A stretch of 64,000 bases of DNA from Madurella fahalii (Eukaryota; Ascomycota; Sordariomycetes; Sordariales). Positions within the stretch are counted from its first letter, which is position 1. Each line of letters opens with the position of its first letter. This document shows positions 22,173 to 33,807 of the stretch, piece by piece. Both the position numbers and the translations under genes were made by a program. The notes beneath the pieces are model-generated. The model made no database searches and had not been told where the DNA came from. It saw only the letters and a list, made by a program, of their open reading frames with translations. Location of the stretch: the NCBI GenBank assembly GCA_029876055.1, contig CM056877.1, positions 3,472,001 to 3,536,000 of the forward strand, written 5' to 3'.

Positions 22173-24050
22173 TGGATTATGTTGTGAGTGCTAGGACTCG
22201 GCTGCACCGGTTGCTCAGCCCGCATCCCGGTGGTTTTAATTTTCCGTCATATATTGTAATCCCAACATCCGGACACATAGCGGAGGGCTTTCACTTCGGA
22301 GCTGAGCAGCTTGGCGGCAACCGCCTCAGGCCACGCGGGGATTTGAGGCTCGCACCCTTATAATGTGCGTGCGTATACCATAGACAGCACAACGGCTGGG
22401 TCATTTCTGGATGGTAATGAGGCGGGAAGATTACACCGGGACTTTCTACATGGGCAGGAGTTTGGAGAGGAGATAAAGGACAAGAAACCGGTTTCAATGT
22501 CTTGTAAGAGGGAGTAGCACTCGGCAACCACTTGCTATTTACATATTGAAAACGAGGGAGCGGTTCTCTGTTAAGAGGTTTTTAGCCTGTGCACCTCATG
22601 AAAGCTACGGTATTGTATTTACGCACTTCGGGGGGGGGGGGGGGGGGGGCACAAGACGGCTCGAATCATTTTCAACCGCAGACTCTAGCCCTTCCGTAAA
22701 GCTGTCCTTTCCTTGTTTCTGACATTCTACGCTTCTCTTCGGATTCTAGCCACTGGCGGCTGAACAAGTTGTGCACGACCTCCCGAATCGTAAGCGGAAG
22801 CGTGAACGAGCCGCTATGCGAGGAGTCCCATCCCGACATATTACGCTCTACATAGGATCCGAGTTAGCAGCGTCTCTGGTAGCCCCATCAACGATATCGA
22901 TACCTTCTTGTTATCGATGGCTTGATTATGGTTGCCGACCACTGCCCCGACGCAAACTCGCTACGCGAGGACAGGCGTGCATAAAGCGTTCACAATCCTA
23001 CCTTTTCCTGCTTCGGGCGGTGCGGGATTCTGGCACCCCTCAAGTCCACTCGGTGAGTCTGACGGCAACAACCCCCCCCCATTTTGTAGCTGCAGGTACG
23101 GCGGGCGTTTCGGTGACACGGAGCAAAAGGTTAGCTTGGCTTCAGGATCTCACCCTCGATGGACACCCCGTGTGCCACCTCAGCATCTCTCGTCCGCCCC
23201 TTCAGAGGCAAAGCGGCCTGCTTGGCGTCGAGCGGAACCATGTATCGTGCTAAGTATGTGGTAGGTAGTCTTCGAGCAGGAGTCGGACGGTGATCACAGC
23301 AAAATCAATGGCGCAGAGTAGACTCCTCGGAGAGTGCATATTTACAAGTGTAGCGCACGAGCCGGGGACGAACAATGCTGGCTCGCGTTTGTCGCCGTTG
23401 CCGTTGACATCTCAAAATACTCGACGACACGGTAGGATCTGCTCCTAGCCCCAGGCCGCGTGTAGACTGACTCGGACCCGCAAAACGACCCGTCTAGATG
23501 ACAAGTAACAAGGTGATGTCGGGTCGCATTCTCCGCGATGGGACGGTGATATATGAGTCTGGGAGAGAAAGAATCTCGCTATTATCAGATATGCACCAGG
23601 CTACCCTGTGCCTTTACAGGATGACCATATTAAAACAAAACGGGTTAACGCTTGCCCTCGCTACGCCCCTCGGTTTCGTCTTTGCCGCCATCGTCAAGAC
23701 CCTAGCTGTTGGTGTTGTGATGGGCGCTACGGTTGCGTTGTGTTTCCGAAAACGACGGGGGTTGGTTTGCAGAACATGTGGGGTCGTGGAAGCTTGGGTG
23801 CGACGAAACCAATGATGACATCACCTGGCACTTTGAACAGCTCAGCTGCGATTTATTGACGTACCGAATCATGTGCAAACTCTCAATCGATTTCGACATA
23901 TTATCCGGTCCTCTCGTTCTTGATGAAGACGGGATGCAATTTCTTTTGGAATTTCCACTGGCATCGCACTGCACCAAAGTAATCAGCTCACAGCATAACC
24001 CAGCATACCCAGCATAACCTCCCCACCCCCCCAGTCGGATCAAGCTCAGG
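22173..24050. other. Intergenic region with a 20-nt G tract
   Basis: A run of 20 G is at 22630-22649. Open frames such as the 105-codon one at 23498-23815 have a hydrophobic stretch but no supporting splice or family evidence, and I do not call them. A CCCAGCATA-type short direct repeat occurs near 23990-24018, just before the next gene. Confidence 0.4.
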
Positions 24051-25460
24051 ATGGCGAGTCGAATTATCGATCATGCTCAGGAGGTTGCGTAGGTTTCTTC
24101 CGCACGATACACAGCAACTCGCCAATGATCTTCGGCTCACAGATCGGGTTGCAGGAAGGAAGACTATGACCGGGCCAAAGTCCTCCTCAACGATGCCGCA
24201 AGGAGCGGGTCCTACTTGTATCCCATCAAGGTAGAGCAATGCCCTCACGCGTGACACGTCGCAGGCAGAGAACACAGTAACGGCTGACCGGCTCTGGGAT
24301 CAGGGTATCGCCTACTTTTTCACTCATCCCGGCTTGTGGAAGCCCCTGCGCTCGAAGCTCCTCCCCTATCTGACGCTCTACTCGGGAGTGGTCGGGTCCA
24401 TGTTCGTCTTCACCTATGTTCCGCAGCTCGCCGTCATGGTATTCGTCAACGGGCCACTCGCCGTGTTCACCACCGTCCTCCTGATTTTGAACGAGAGTGC
24501 CGCCATCGTCTCCTTCGTGTCCAAGAATTACCTGCTCCATGATGCACTCCTTGATACCTTTGACGGCACCCTGGTTGCCAGGAATTCCACCAGCATCGTT
24601 GCCTCCGGCAGAGAGCTGAAATCTGGAGACGACGCTATGCAGAGACTTGGGAAGGTTCTAAAGAAACCATTCAGCAGGTTCAGCGTCAAAGAGCTGGTTC
24701 GGTACTGCATGTATCTGCCGCTAAACTTCATCCCTGGTATGACCACCCATTCCAGGCGGGAAGTCCACCCGTGCGGAAATACGCTGACTCGGATAACACA
24801 GTGGTCGGCACTGTGGCATTCATACTGCTAGGAGGTAAGATTGTTGATCTTGGAGCGGCTGGCGTGTAGCTGACATGAGATTCGATAGGACGCTCCCGTG
24901 GCAACGCTGCCCATGATCGTGTGAGTGGAACCGTTTTTTCATTATCCGGCGAAGGCTTACCTGTGAGATTAGTATTTCCAGCTGAAGGAGTGGTCTTCGT
25001 CCAGGACGTCTAAATGGCTTAGCGACCACAAGGGTCCTTATACTGCGTGAGTGACATCCGAGCTCCCACATCTAGCCAACGAGTACCGGGTTTGTAGGGT
25101 TCGCGTCGGCGGCGTGGCGAGCTTTGGCGAGTCTACCCGCCAGGCAACGTCAGCTACCCTGCGTACTTCCTCCGAGGCTATTCAATACCGAAAGCCGCGA
25201 ACTAACTGTGGCCAAACCTCCTAGGTTCGGTACCGTTGCGACCCTACTCGAGATGATCCCTCTCGCTTCGATCGTCTTTTCCTTCACCAACACAGGCAAG
25301 TTCCAGCTAGTTAACATTTGAGAGCGTTTGGGAGAGCAGGTGGCTAACAACCGGCGCAGTTGGAGCTGCTCTTTGGGCAGCCGACATCGAGGCAAAGGAA
25401 AACGAGATGGCCAAGAGCACTGCTCCGGAACTGCAGGAAGCGGCCAAGAAAGCCGAGTGA
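24051..25460 (+). CDS. Rrt8/Lds (EI24-like) multi-pass membrane protein
   Basis: Eight exons: 24051-24088, 24155-24230, 24304-24736, 24802-24834, 24889-24920, 24973-25046, 25225-25295 and 25360-25460, giving 285 aa with all phases consistent. The product matches, from memory, fungal proteins related to yeast Rrt8/Lds1/Lds2, which localise to lipid droplets and affect spore-wall formation. Visible marks are YFFTHPGLWKPL, membrane helices around PQLAVMVFVNGPLAVFTTVLL, the loop SKNYLLHDALLDTFDGTL, the PLNFIPVVGTVAFILLGG helix and GRSRGNAAHDRYFQLK. Intron 7 (25296-25359) begins GCAAGT, a GC-AG intron. Intron 6 is 178 nt and contains an AG near 25099 that could give a longer isoform. The role in this fungus is not shown by the sequence. 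Confidence 0.8.
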
Positions 25461-27017
25461 GAGGTTGCGGATCGATCAAGCAGCATTAAGCACTCCTGAT
25501 GAGCGGGGCCTCGAAGTGATGCAGGAACCCGTCATGTGAAGGTGGCACTCGGGGGTAGTAACAAATACACGAGAAAGCACGGCATTTTGACAGCCAAGGA
25601 TGTTGTGCGGTCTTGGAAGATCTCACTTGGGGCCCACAATGGAGGCCACCATCACCTTGTCACTCAGGAGTTCGGAACGAAACAGATCTTTAGTGCGACT
25701 GGAATGGCTGGGACTAGCTAGCACAAGAGCAAATGGAGTTATAGGTGGCAACGAAATGCTATTCTCGCCCTCTCAGCTGCTCGGGAGAGCAAGTTCCTCG
25801 AGTTCACCCAGAAGCTGTAGCAACTGCTCAGCCGAGTATTGAAGTACAAAGGTCCCCACGACCGTTCCTCCAGTCGCCGGGGGGTTTCCTCCTGGGTCGC
25901 ACGATAGGCAAAACGATGGTGGGAATGGTGCCATCGAGAATCCGATGGCCGGGTGTGACATCTAGTCCAGGGGCAGATAACCGTGCGGTCGGTTACCCGC
26001 ATAGACCAATCTTTCTAACCCTCCGCCAGTCGGCGCACAATTTCCACGGAATGCTTGACTCGGTGACAACATAGTGGCTATCGTTGGGTACCTGAACGCC
26101 TGCAAAGGTCCCTTGGTCCTCTGTTAAAAGGTTGGCCGCCGCCATCACACCAAGCTAATATTCCTTCGGGATTACGATCGCCTGAGCTGTTTGCTCTCAG
26201 AGGAGCCCGTGGTTGGTTATTGGTGTGGCAAGCCGATCCTGAGAAGATACTAGGAAAGTCAAGATAGAAGCATTCAAGGGCAAGCAAATCGATGGGATCC
26301 AAGTCGAATATCTGTCGAACAAACAAACGCAGGCGGTGTTTATCAATGCGAACTGCCTCTTGGGCCGAGTGAGAGGGCGGAAACCATGGCAGCCCCGGAT
26401 GCTCTCGTTTGGTCCCTTCTTGTGTTCCTGCTGAGTGGGACTTGCAAGCGGTCCTGCAACAGCCCGTTGTAATGTTGTACTTACAGCAGAGGTTCAAGCA
26501 CTCGCTTCCCAGGTCTGGTAGATTCCTATACGGATAACGAATCCTTCGACCAACCGGCAATCTCGTATGTAACATGAACGGATGGACAGCCCGCTTGAAA
26601 CACAAAACAGAATAGAGTGCTCGTTACACCCCGAGAGTAAAGTAAGGTAAGAGTAACCTATATCGGAAAAGACTCTTCCGGTGTGGATGTTGACCGAGAC
26701 GAGGGGAAACGGTTTGCTCGTCTTATATCTGTCATCTTCCCTCACCCACCCTCCGAACGATCTCACATCCGTCCTGCTGCTGTTTGTGGCCCACTGACTG
26801 GTTCCCTGCTTAAGCGCAGAGAACTCGATCAGCCGCTGTGCGTCTGTTGCTCAAGCTATCGAGTCCTCGAGGGTGCTTTCCCTTGACTTGTACTCGAGTG
26901 CTTTGGGCAGTGGGTGCTCTTGTCTACGTCGTTCATCAAGACTACAATTCCCATCATCTGTTCCAAAGAAGGGTGCGCCTCTTAAAGGCTCAGATTGCAA
27001 TCGAGAAGCTTTTAAAG
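25461..27017. other. Intergenic region, no supportable gene
   Basis: Open frames reach 175 codons (minus strand, 26078-26605) but lack domains, plausible starts or splice signals. The right part carries the promoter of the secreted protein gene. Confidence 0.4.
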
Positions 27018-29411
27018 ATGAGGACCTCAAGGCTCGCGGATGGCCTTACGTCGGCCATCGCCCTCTTGAGCTGTGCCCCTCTGACGCTGGCACACAGAAA
27101 CAGCGTCTGGGCTGGGTTTCGAGGCATCGGCAGGGGATTTACAAGCCAAACGAAAACCAGCGAGGTACATTACGGGATGATCGCACCTCGCGAGGGCCAC
27201 GATTATAATCCATCGCCATACGGACACCCGGCTCCACCGCTTACTTACGTACCATCCTCCTCTTCTGAATGCCCGGCCACACCCAGCAGGGGTGGGTTAT
27301 TCTCATTTTCACAACATAGATGTGTGGCAGAGTATCACTGACTTGGCCCGCAGATGCCACCAAGACTTGGGCCGTTCAGCCCTCAAGTATGTCGACGTCA
27401 AACACCTCTGTTACGGAAAGAACGCCTACGTCTCTCGGAGCAACCGCAATCACACTTTCAGCTTCATTGCTGTCAATTACCGGGACAACGTCTGCCACAA
27501 TATCAACCGCCCGCTCTAGCTTTGCCATACCTCAGAACTCCACCTTTTCTGAAGCCTACTCCGAGACATCAGAACTTGCCGGGATTTCGGGGACCCCAAC
27601 CGGTACGACCACTATCATCCCTACTACTAATTCTCCGGGGACAGTCTTGGTTACCGTCACAGTCACGGTCGTGGCCACGGCCTCTCCATTCCTGCCTTTT
27701 AATTCTACTTCGGAAACAGGAACGACAGTCGTATTTTCACCTACCAGGACATGCACATCGCGTACTCTCGGGAGCCCAACCCCACCATACCCGCTCCTCA
27801 ACTCGACCAGCTCTGGCTTCACCGGTTGTGGCACAGCGTCCTCGGCACAGTCTCTCAGGACTTCAAAATCGTCTGTCACACCGTTTATGACGGCAAACAA
27901 TACGATCTCTTTCATAGAATCTACCGGCATCTCCCCCAGCATCTCTAGAAGCCGAACGGTGCCGTATCCGTTAAAGAACTCTTCGACACTTACTTTTGCC
28001 TTGACAGGCACTAACCCAAGCACGTGGTCTATCAGCGAAACAGTCTCCCCGTTTCCAAATGTAACGTCCTCGGTTCTCGTCACTGTAACAGACACCAGCT
28101 TCCCAGGATCTGGCACCCCTAACCCAGCCGGTACACACTCAGCACCATTCCCTTTTTTTAACTCAAGCCTACCACAAGGCGCGAAGCCAACTGGAACCGC
28201 CTCACCTGGCACGAGTGCATGCGGTACGTCTAGGAACACCATGACGCTCTCTCCACCATACCCTGCCGGAAGCTCTTCAGTCACGGGGAGGCCGACTGCA
28301 TCGGCATTCTCACCATGCACCCACACGTCAATATCTGGCACTGCTTCACCGCCTTTCCCGCTGATCAACTCAACTTCCGCCGTGGCACCCACTGGGACTT
28401 CACCAAAGACTGTCACCCTTCACACGGTTCCCGGGCCCGGGACCGGCATACTGCCTGTTCCAAGTATCTCAAGGAGCATCGTCCCATATCCTATATCGAA
28501 CCTGACTCTCACCGGGGGACCCACAGCGCACTCAACAGTTTCGAACTCAAACTCTTGTGCGTTGGAAACCGGCATTTCAACTACCCGCACACCTAATAGT
28601 GCCCCGTATCCGCTGTCGAACGCAACTACAGGGGGACCAGCGGGTAGTGCATTTTCATCTGGAATTAAGACTGTCACCGTGACAGTGACCTGTGTTGAGA
28701 CGGGAGAAACATGCCTCATAACCTCTTCAACAGGAACTCCCTTTAGCTCACCACCTTATCCATTCGCGAACTCGACATCGGTTGGCATAAGCGAGACGTC
28801 GGGGTCAATTGCAAGCAGCTCCGCATACGGAACGGGGCTGCCTCAATCTTCCCACGGAACCATCTCGCAGTCGGCGCTGTGCCCGACTGGGAACTCGACA
28901 ATGTCCGGCGGGCCGGCCGCCCAAGCCTCGGGAACTGGAGTTCTCACAACCGGGCTGTCTTCATCCGTTCCGTACCCGTTCTCCAACATGACCACATCTA
29001 CGTGGCGCCCCGAGACAACAAATTTCAGTGGGACAACATTTAGGACTGTTACTTCCTCCAGGGCGTCTGGCGGCTTTACATCACCGCCACGGCTGAACAC
29101 AACCTCGAGCAGAACTAGACAGAGCAGCGGTATGAACGGTCTCAACCATCCCCCTCTGGACAGAGCCATCAGAACTTTCCCGTACTAACCGCGAAGCAGG
29201 CACCGTTCTGAGCCGGACTACTACTAGCTCCTTGACTAAGACAGTGCTTACCTCCATAACCCCCCGCTGGTCGAGCTCAACGGCAACAACGGACCCTCCA
29301 GCCCGGCCGTCGGCGCCGGTGAATCCCATAAATTCCGGGGCCGGAGCGCTCGATCGCCATCATAACCTGAGCAACATTGCCGCACCAGATTTTAAAAAGT
29401 TCCCCTGGTAA
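27018..29411 (+). CDS. Secreted Ser/Thr-rich repeat protein
   Basis: Exons 27018-27291, 27354-29129 and 29200-29411 give about 753 aa. Intron 2 has a perfect TACTAAC branch near 29173. A signal peptide is visible at residues 1-25 (LTSAIALLSCAPLTLAH). The mature protein is mostly Ser, Thr, Pro and Gly with at least ten degenerate copies of a short motif, [APV]P[YF]P followed by two residues and an Asn sequon (PPYPLLNSTS, VPYPLKNSST, APFPFFNSSL, PPFPLINSTS, APYPLSNATT, PPYPFANSTS, VPYPFSNMTT). Blocks of TVTVTV occur twice. The C-terminus is not hydrophobic, so no GPI signal is seen in this model. It is probably a heavily glycosylated wall or extracellular protein. The family is not recognised. 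Confidence 0.7.
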
Positions 29412-30651
29412 TAGGAATCGCGGAAAGAGTAGATGATGGGTTAGGTTTGTTGGGTGGGGAAAGGGGGGGGGGGGGGGGTGGGGGACCGAAGCAGCAGGAG
29501 CTGTGTCATCGCGGACGGAGGAGGTAAGGTTGCAGGGATCAAGGCTCATTTTTGGGAGAATCCCTTTTGAATCTAATCTAGAGACATTGGAGGTTAGAAG
29601 AAATTTGTTTCCATGTCGCTGGCAAAACTTCGTGGTTGAGCTTACAGTTTAACGCGTCTTGGACTTGATTCAGGGGCCCAGAAATGGGAAATAGGGGCAC
29701 CCTAACCCTGCGTGCTCAGTACAGCCCTAACCCTCTTGACGAATAGCTGATTAGTGATGTTTCGTCTCATACAGGCAAAGGGCAGCTGTGATTGGGTCGC
29801 GATTGGTCATCTAGGTAACATTCTCTCATGTCAGCGTCGTCAGCGAAGGTTCTGAGGAAGCGGCTTCTCCGGCCCATCGGAAGACGCCTCGAGACGGGGT
29901 TTTGTACGTACTGCGTTGCGCGGCGGGGCCCCACTCCTGTCAAACAATGATGACCGGCTGTGAGGGTATTGGGATGGCCCGGGCGCTTGTACCGAGCGAG
30001 CACGTCATCCGAGCTAAAATCCGCCTAATCGACCCTTACAGGAGTCAGGAACCGGTCTCCAGGATTGCCATCGGTCCGGTGTGCCCTGAATTCCTGGGAT
30101 TCTGGTATCTCCGATGTGTGCCGGTCTCCGGTTTGTCCGCCCATGTCCATGTACCTCCTGCACTGTCGGGTACGTCGAGAACATCGAGAAGCAGGAGGGG
30201 TGCGATGCAAGGTCAAAGTTTGAGTTGGGGAACGCCGCCTGATACGGCGGACCCAAGGTATTTTCCAGCCTGAGACGCCACAAAACAACACTTCCCTGCC
30301 TCCTGGAACAGCATGAACGGTCCGTTACCGGGGCAAAGTAACCTGCAAGGCCACTGGCCAAGTGTCAGGAAGGGGTTCCGTCCTGTCTGGTACCTGTCAC
30401 AACTCGTAACGTAAAGTCCGGACCCGCGGGAACGGACAACGCGGCAAATCCTTAAAATCTACTTGATATTTGACAAGGGGCACACTCTCTTCAAGTCCCC
30501 AGGATTCCGGTGCTTTAAGTCCTCTTCCTCCCCTCCCCCGCTTCTCGCAGCAGCAGTTGATCTCTAGCTCGTCTAGCCGGGCCTTACTTTTCGGATTCGC
30601 GAAAACTGCCGTCCTAATAGCCTTCAGTTTCACGTCAACCAAACTTACAAA
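29412..30651. other. Intergenic region upstream of ATP sulfurylase
   Basis: A run of 16 G lies at 29463-29478. No supportable gene. The part next to 30652 is pyrimidine-rich and probably the leader of the sulfurylase gene. I saw no convincing palindromic binding site for the sulfur regulator. Confidence 0.4.
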
Positions 30652-32739
30652 ATGGCGAACTCTCCCCACGGCGGCGTGCTCAAGGACCTGATCGCCCGGG
30701 ACCTGCCTCGCCATGCCGAGCTCGCAGCCGAGGCAGAGACTCTGCCGTCGCTCCTGCTCACCGAGCGCCAGCTCTGCGACCTCGAGTTGCTGCTTAATGG
30801 TGGTTTCTCACCCCTCGAAGGTCCGTTGCATTCCCCGTCTTCTTCTTGCTTCGTTGGGCTCGTGGAAAAGTGGATGGTGGGGCTAAATTACCCCGCCATC
30901 ACGGCCTCTTTCGAGACTCTCCAACTCCACGCGACGCAACAAGACCGCTGACTATTCGCTGGAATGCAGGTTTCATGAACGAGAAGGATTACAATGGGTA
31001 TGTTTACGGTTGCTCCGGCGCCGTTGGTCTTCAGTGGACTCTGCTAAGACGGACTTTCCTGCCAGGGTCGTTAAGGATAACCGGCTCGCCAACGGCGCCC
31101 TGTTCAGCATGCCCATCACGCTTGACGTGTCGCAAGAAAACATCGACGAGCTGGGACTGAAGCCCGGCGCGAGAATAACGCTGCGCGATTTCCGTGACGA
31201 CCGCAACCTGGCCATCCTCACTGTGGACGACGTTTACAAGCCCGACAAGTAAGCCTCGTCCACTCCTTACATGCAATGCCAAGCAGTCGCGTCATTGTGT
31301 GGCACAATGGCCTACGTGGGGTGCTAATCCGGATGGTCCAGGGCGGTCGAAGCCAAGGAGGTCTTTGGCGGTGACGAGGAACACCCTGCCGTTCGGTACC
31401 TCTTCAACACTGCCCAGGAGTTCTACGTGGGCGGCAAGCTCGAAGCCGTCAACAAGCTGCAACACTATGACTTTCTCGAGTTGCGATGTAAGCACGCCGT
31501 GACGGGACGTTGACCCTCCAAAACGATGCTGACCACAGTCAAGACACTCCCGCCGAGCTCCGCGCTCACTTCGACAAGCTTGGTTGGTCCAAGGTCGTCG
31601 CTTTCCAGACGCGGAATCCGATGCACCGCGCCCACCGCGAGCTGACGGTCCGCGCCGCCCGCTCGCACCATGCCAACGTCCTCATCCACCCCGTCGTCGG
31701 CCTGACAAAGCCGGGCGACATCGACCACTTCACCCGCGTCCGCGTCTACAAGGCCCTCCTGCCTAGATATCCTAACGGCATGGCCGTGCTCGGCCTGTTA
31801 CCCCTGGCGATGCGTATGGGTGGCCCGCGTGAGGCCATCTGGCACGCCATCATCCGCAAGAACCACGGTGCCACGCACTTCATCGTCGGCCGTGACCACG
31901 CCGGCCCCGGCAAGAACAGCAAGGGCGTCGATTTTTACGGCCCCTACGACGCGCAGTACGCCGTCGAGAAGTACCGCGACGAGCTCGGCATCGAGGTAGT
32001 GCCCTTCCAGATGATGACATACCTGCCCGACAGCGATGAGTACGCACCGGTCGACCAGATCCCCAAGGGCGTTCGGACGCTGAACATCTCGGGCACGGAA
32101 CTGCGCGCGCGGCTGCGGAGCGGGCGCGAGATCCCCGAGTGGTTCTCGTATCCCGAGGTCGTCAAGGTTCTGCGGGAATCGCACCCGCCGAGGTCCCAGC
32201 AGGGCTTCACCGTCTTCTTGACGGGCTACCAGAACAGCGGCAAGGACCAGATTGCACGGGCGCTCCAGGTCACTCTCAACCAGCAGGGCGGCCGGTCTGT
32301 ATCCATGCTGCTGGGCGAGACGGTCCGGCACGAGCTTTCGTCGGAGCTGGGCTTTAACCGCGAGGACCGGGATAAGAACATTGCGCGCATCGCCTTTGTC
32401 GCGTCGGAGCTGACGAGGTCCGGCGCCGCCGTCATCGCCGCCCCGATTGCGCCATTTGAGCAGGCGAGACAGCACGCTCGTGAGCTGGTCGAGAAGTACG
32501 GCGACTTTTACCTGGTCCACGTGGCGACGTCGCTCGAATACTGCGAGAAGACGGACAAGAGGGGGATCTATAAGAAGGCGCGGGCCGGAGAGATCAAGGG
32601 CTTCACTGGTGTTGATGATCCCTATGAGACACCCGCCAAGCCAGATCTTGTGGTTGACTGCGAGACGCAGTCGGTGCGGTCTATCGTGCACCAGATCATC
32701 TTGCTCCTTGAGGGCCAGGGCCTGCTCGACAAGTTCTAG
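30652..32739 (+). CDS. met3: ATP sulfurylase (sulfate adenylyltransferase)
   Basis: Makes adenosine 5'-phosphosulfate from ATP and sulfate, the first step of sulfate assimilation. Exons 30652-30820, 30970-30997, 31066-31248, 31342-31487 and 31544-32739 give 573 aa, the length known for filamentous fungal enzymes. The catalytic HxxH-type motif is present (QTRNPMHRAHREL near residues 197-209), followed by the FIVGRDHAGPG loop. Residues about 395-573 form the APS-kinase-like domain (GFTVFLTGYQNSGKDQIARA), which in fungal enzymes is inactive as a kinase and binds PAPS as allosteric inhibitor. Exon 2 has only 28 nt. The acceptor of exon 5 is AAG at 31541-31543, chosen because it alone gives LRYTPAEL. 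Neurospora calls this gene cys-11. Confidence 0.96.
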
Positions 32740-33783
32740 GGCGGGGGAGCGGGGGAGCAAGGGGAAGAAGGTAGGATCTGGATGACTCGAGGGTCGATCA
32801 TAGTCAGCTCTAGCGATGGAGTCAGCGCAACTTGGCTGATTCGACGCGACGGATTCAGCCAGCGGCATTACCTTAGTGTCATAGGGCAGGGTAGAATTTT
32901 GGAATAGAATTACGATGAATTCATGCCCGACTAGCCGCCAAAGATGCAAATAATCCCGACCCGTGTTCCTCCCGTTCCGACAATGATACCTGTTTGGTGG
33001 TTGGAGGTTCTAAGACATGGGCTAACATTCCCCGGGCGCCTAGCCGCCAGCCACCGCGTCAGGTATGGGGTCATTGAAAATACCGTACCCTTTTGAGCCC
33101 TCCCGACAGGAGATTTAGGGCACGGCTTTGCTCGTTTGACCGTAGTATTGAGGTGCTATACCACATAGTTCCCTGCGCGCCGTCGAGCGAGATCTGCGGG
33201 ATATGCTTGGTTCGGTTGCGCAAGTTGGGATGGCCGAGACTCGGGGATGGGATAAGTTAGTGGAATCACAGTCGCAACGGGGGGATTCGAGCGGCTAGAC
33301 ACCTCAGACAGTGGCGCCCTTCCGCATCAGGCTGAATCCGCACTGTGCTATCAGCCTGGCGGCCGTCAAGTTGACGCTTTGCCCACACAGTCCCCCGCAC
33401 GGTCACGGCGCGCTGCCGAATCACATTGGGCTGCAAATGGCCATGAACACCACCCAATGCCCTTCAAGAGTGCGCCCGATACGAATCGATCGGCTTTAGG
33501 CATCATCTAGTCAATCCGCGCTTCATCTATCGACCGTTTCGCCCATATCAGCCAGCCGAGCCAACCTTTCTTCCCCAGGAACATTAGCGCAGTGCTTTGC
33601 AGTGCCTAAGTCGTGCCTTGCAGGTTTCTTGCTGTAGCACAAGACGGGCCCCGGCATAACCAACAGGACCAACACCCCCCAACTTGCGCCGCAACCCACG
33701 TTGTGGTGGTGTGTTGCATCTTTGCCCCCCCCCGGCTTTCACAGCCACGGCCTCCCGTCTTTAAGGCGGGTCGTCTGCCCTGA
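32740..33783. other. Intergenic region upstream of the RD-rich protein gene
   Basis: No supportable gene. A C tract is found near 33725-33733. The right end is the leader of the gene at 33795. Confidence 0.4.
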
Positions 33784-33807
33784 CATGGTTCACCATGCCG
33801 TCCTCTA
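33784..33807 (+). promoter_or_regulatory. Short upstream ORF overlapping the start of the 927-aa gene
   Basis: An ATG at 33784 opens a seven-codon frame (Met-Val-His-His-Ala-Val-Leu) ending at TAA 33805-33807. It is out of frame with the main ATG at 33795 and overlaps it. Its context (GACATGG: A at -2, C at -1, G at +4) is weaker than that of the main start (CACCATGCC). Confidence 0.55.

Noticed and set aside
23498..23815. 105-codon frame with a hydrophobic stretch
   Set aside because: No splice signals, no family resemblance; one hydrophobic run is not enough.
27556..28416. 286-codon minus-strand frame opposite the secreted repeat protein
   Set aside because: Shadow of a low-complexity Ser/Thr/Pro gene; no start context or domains.
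31798..32949. 383-codon minus-strand frame opposite ATP sulfurylase
   Set aside because: Lies over strongly conserved coding sequence of the enzyme and looks like a GC-bias shadow.
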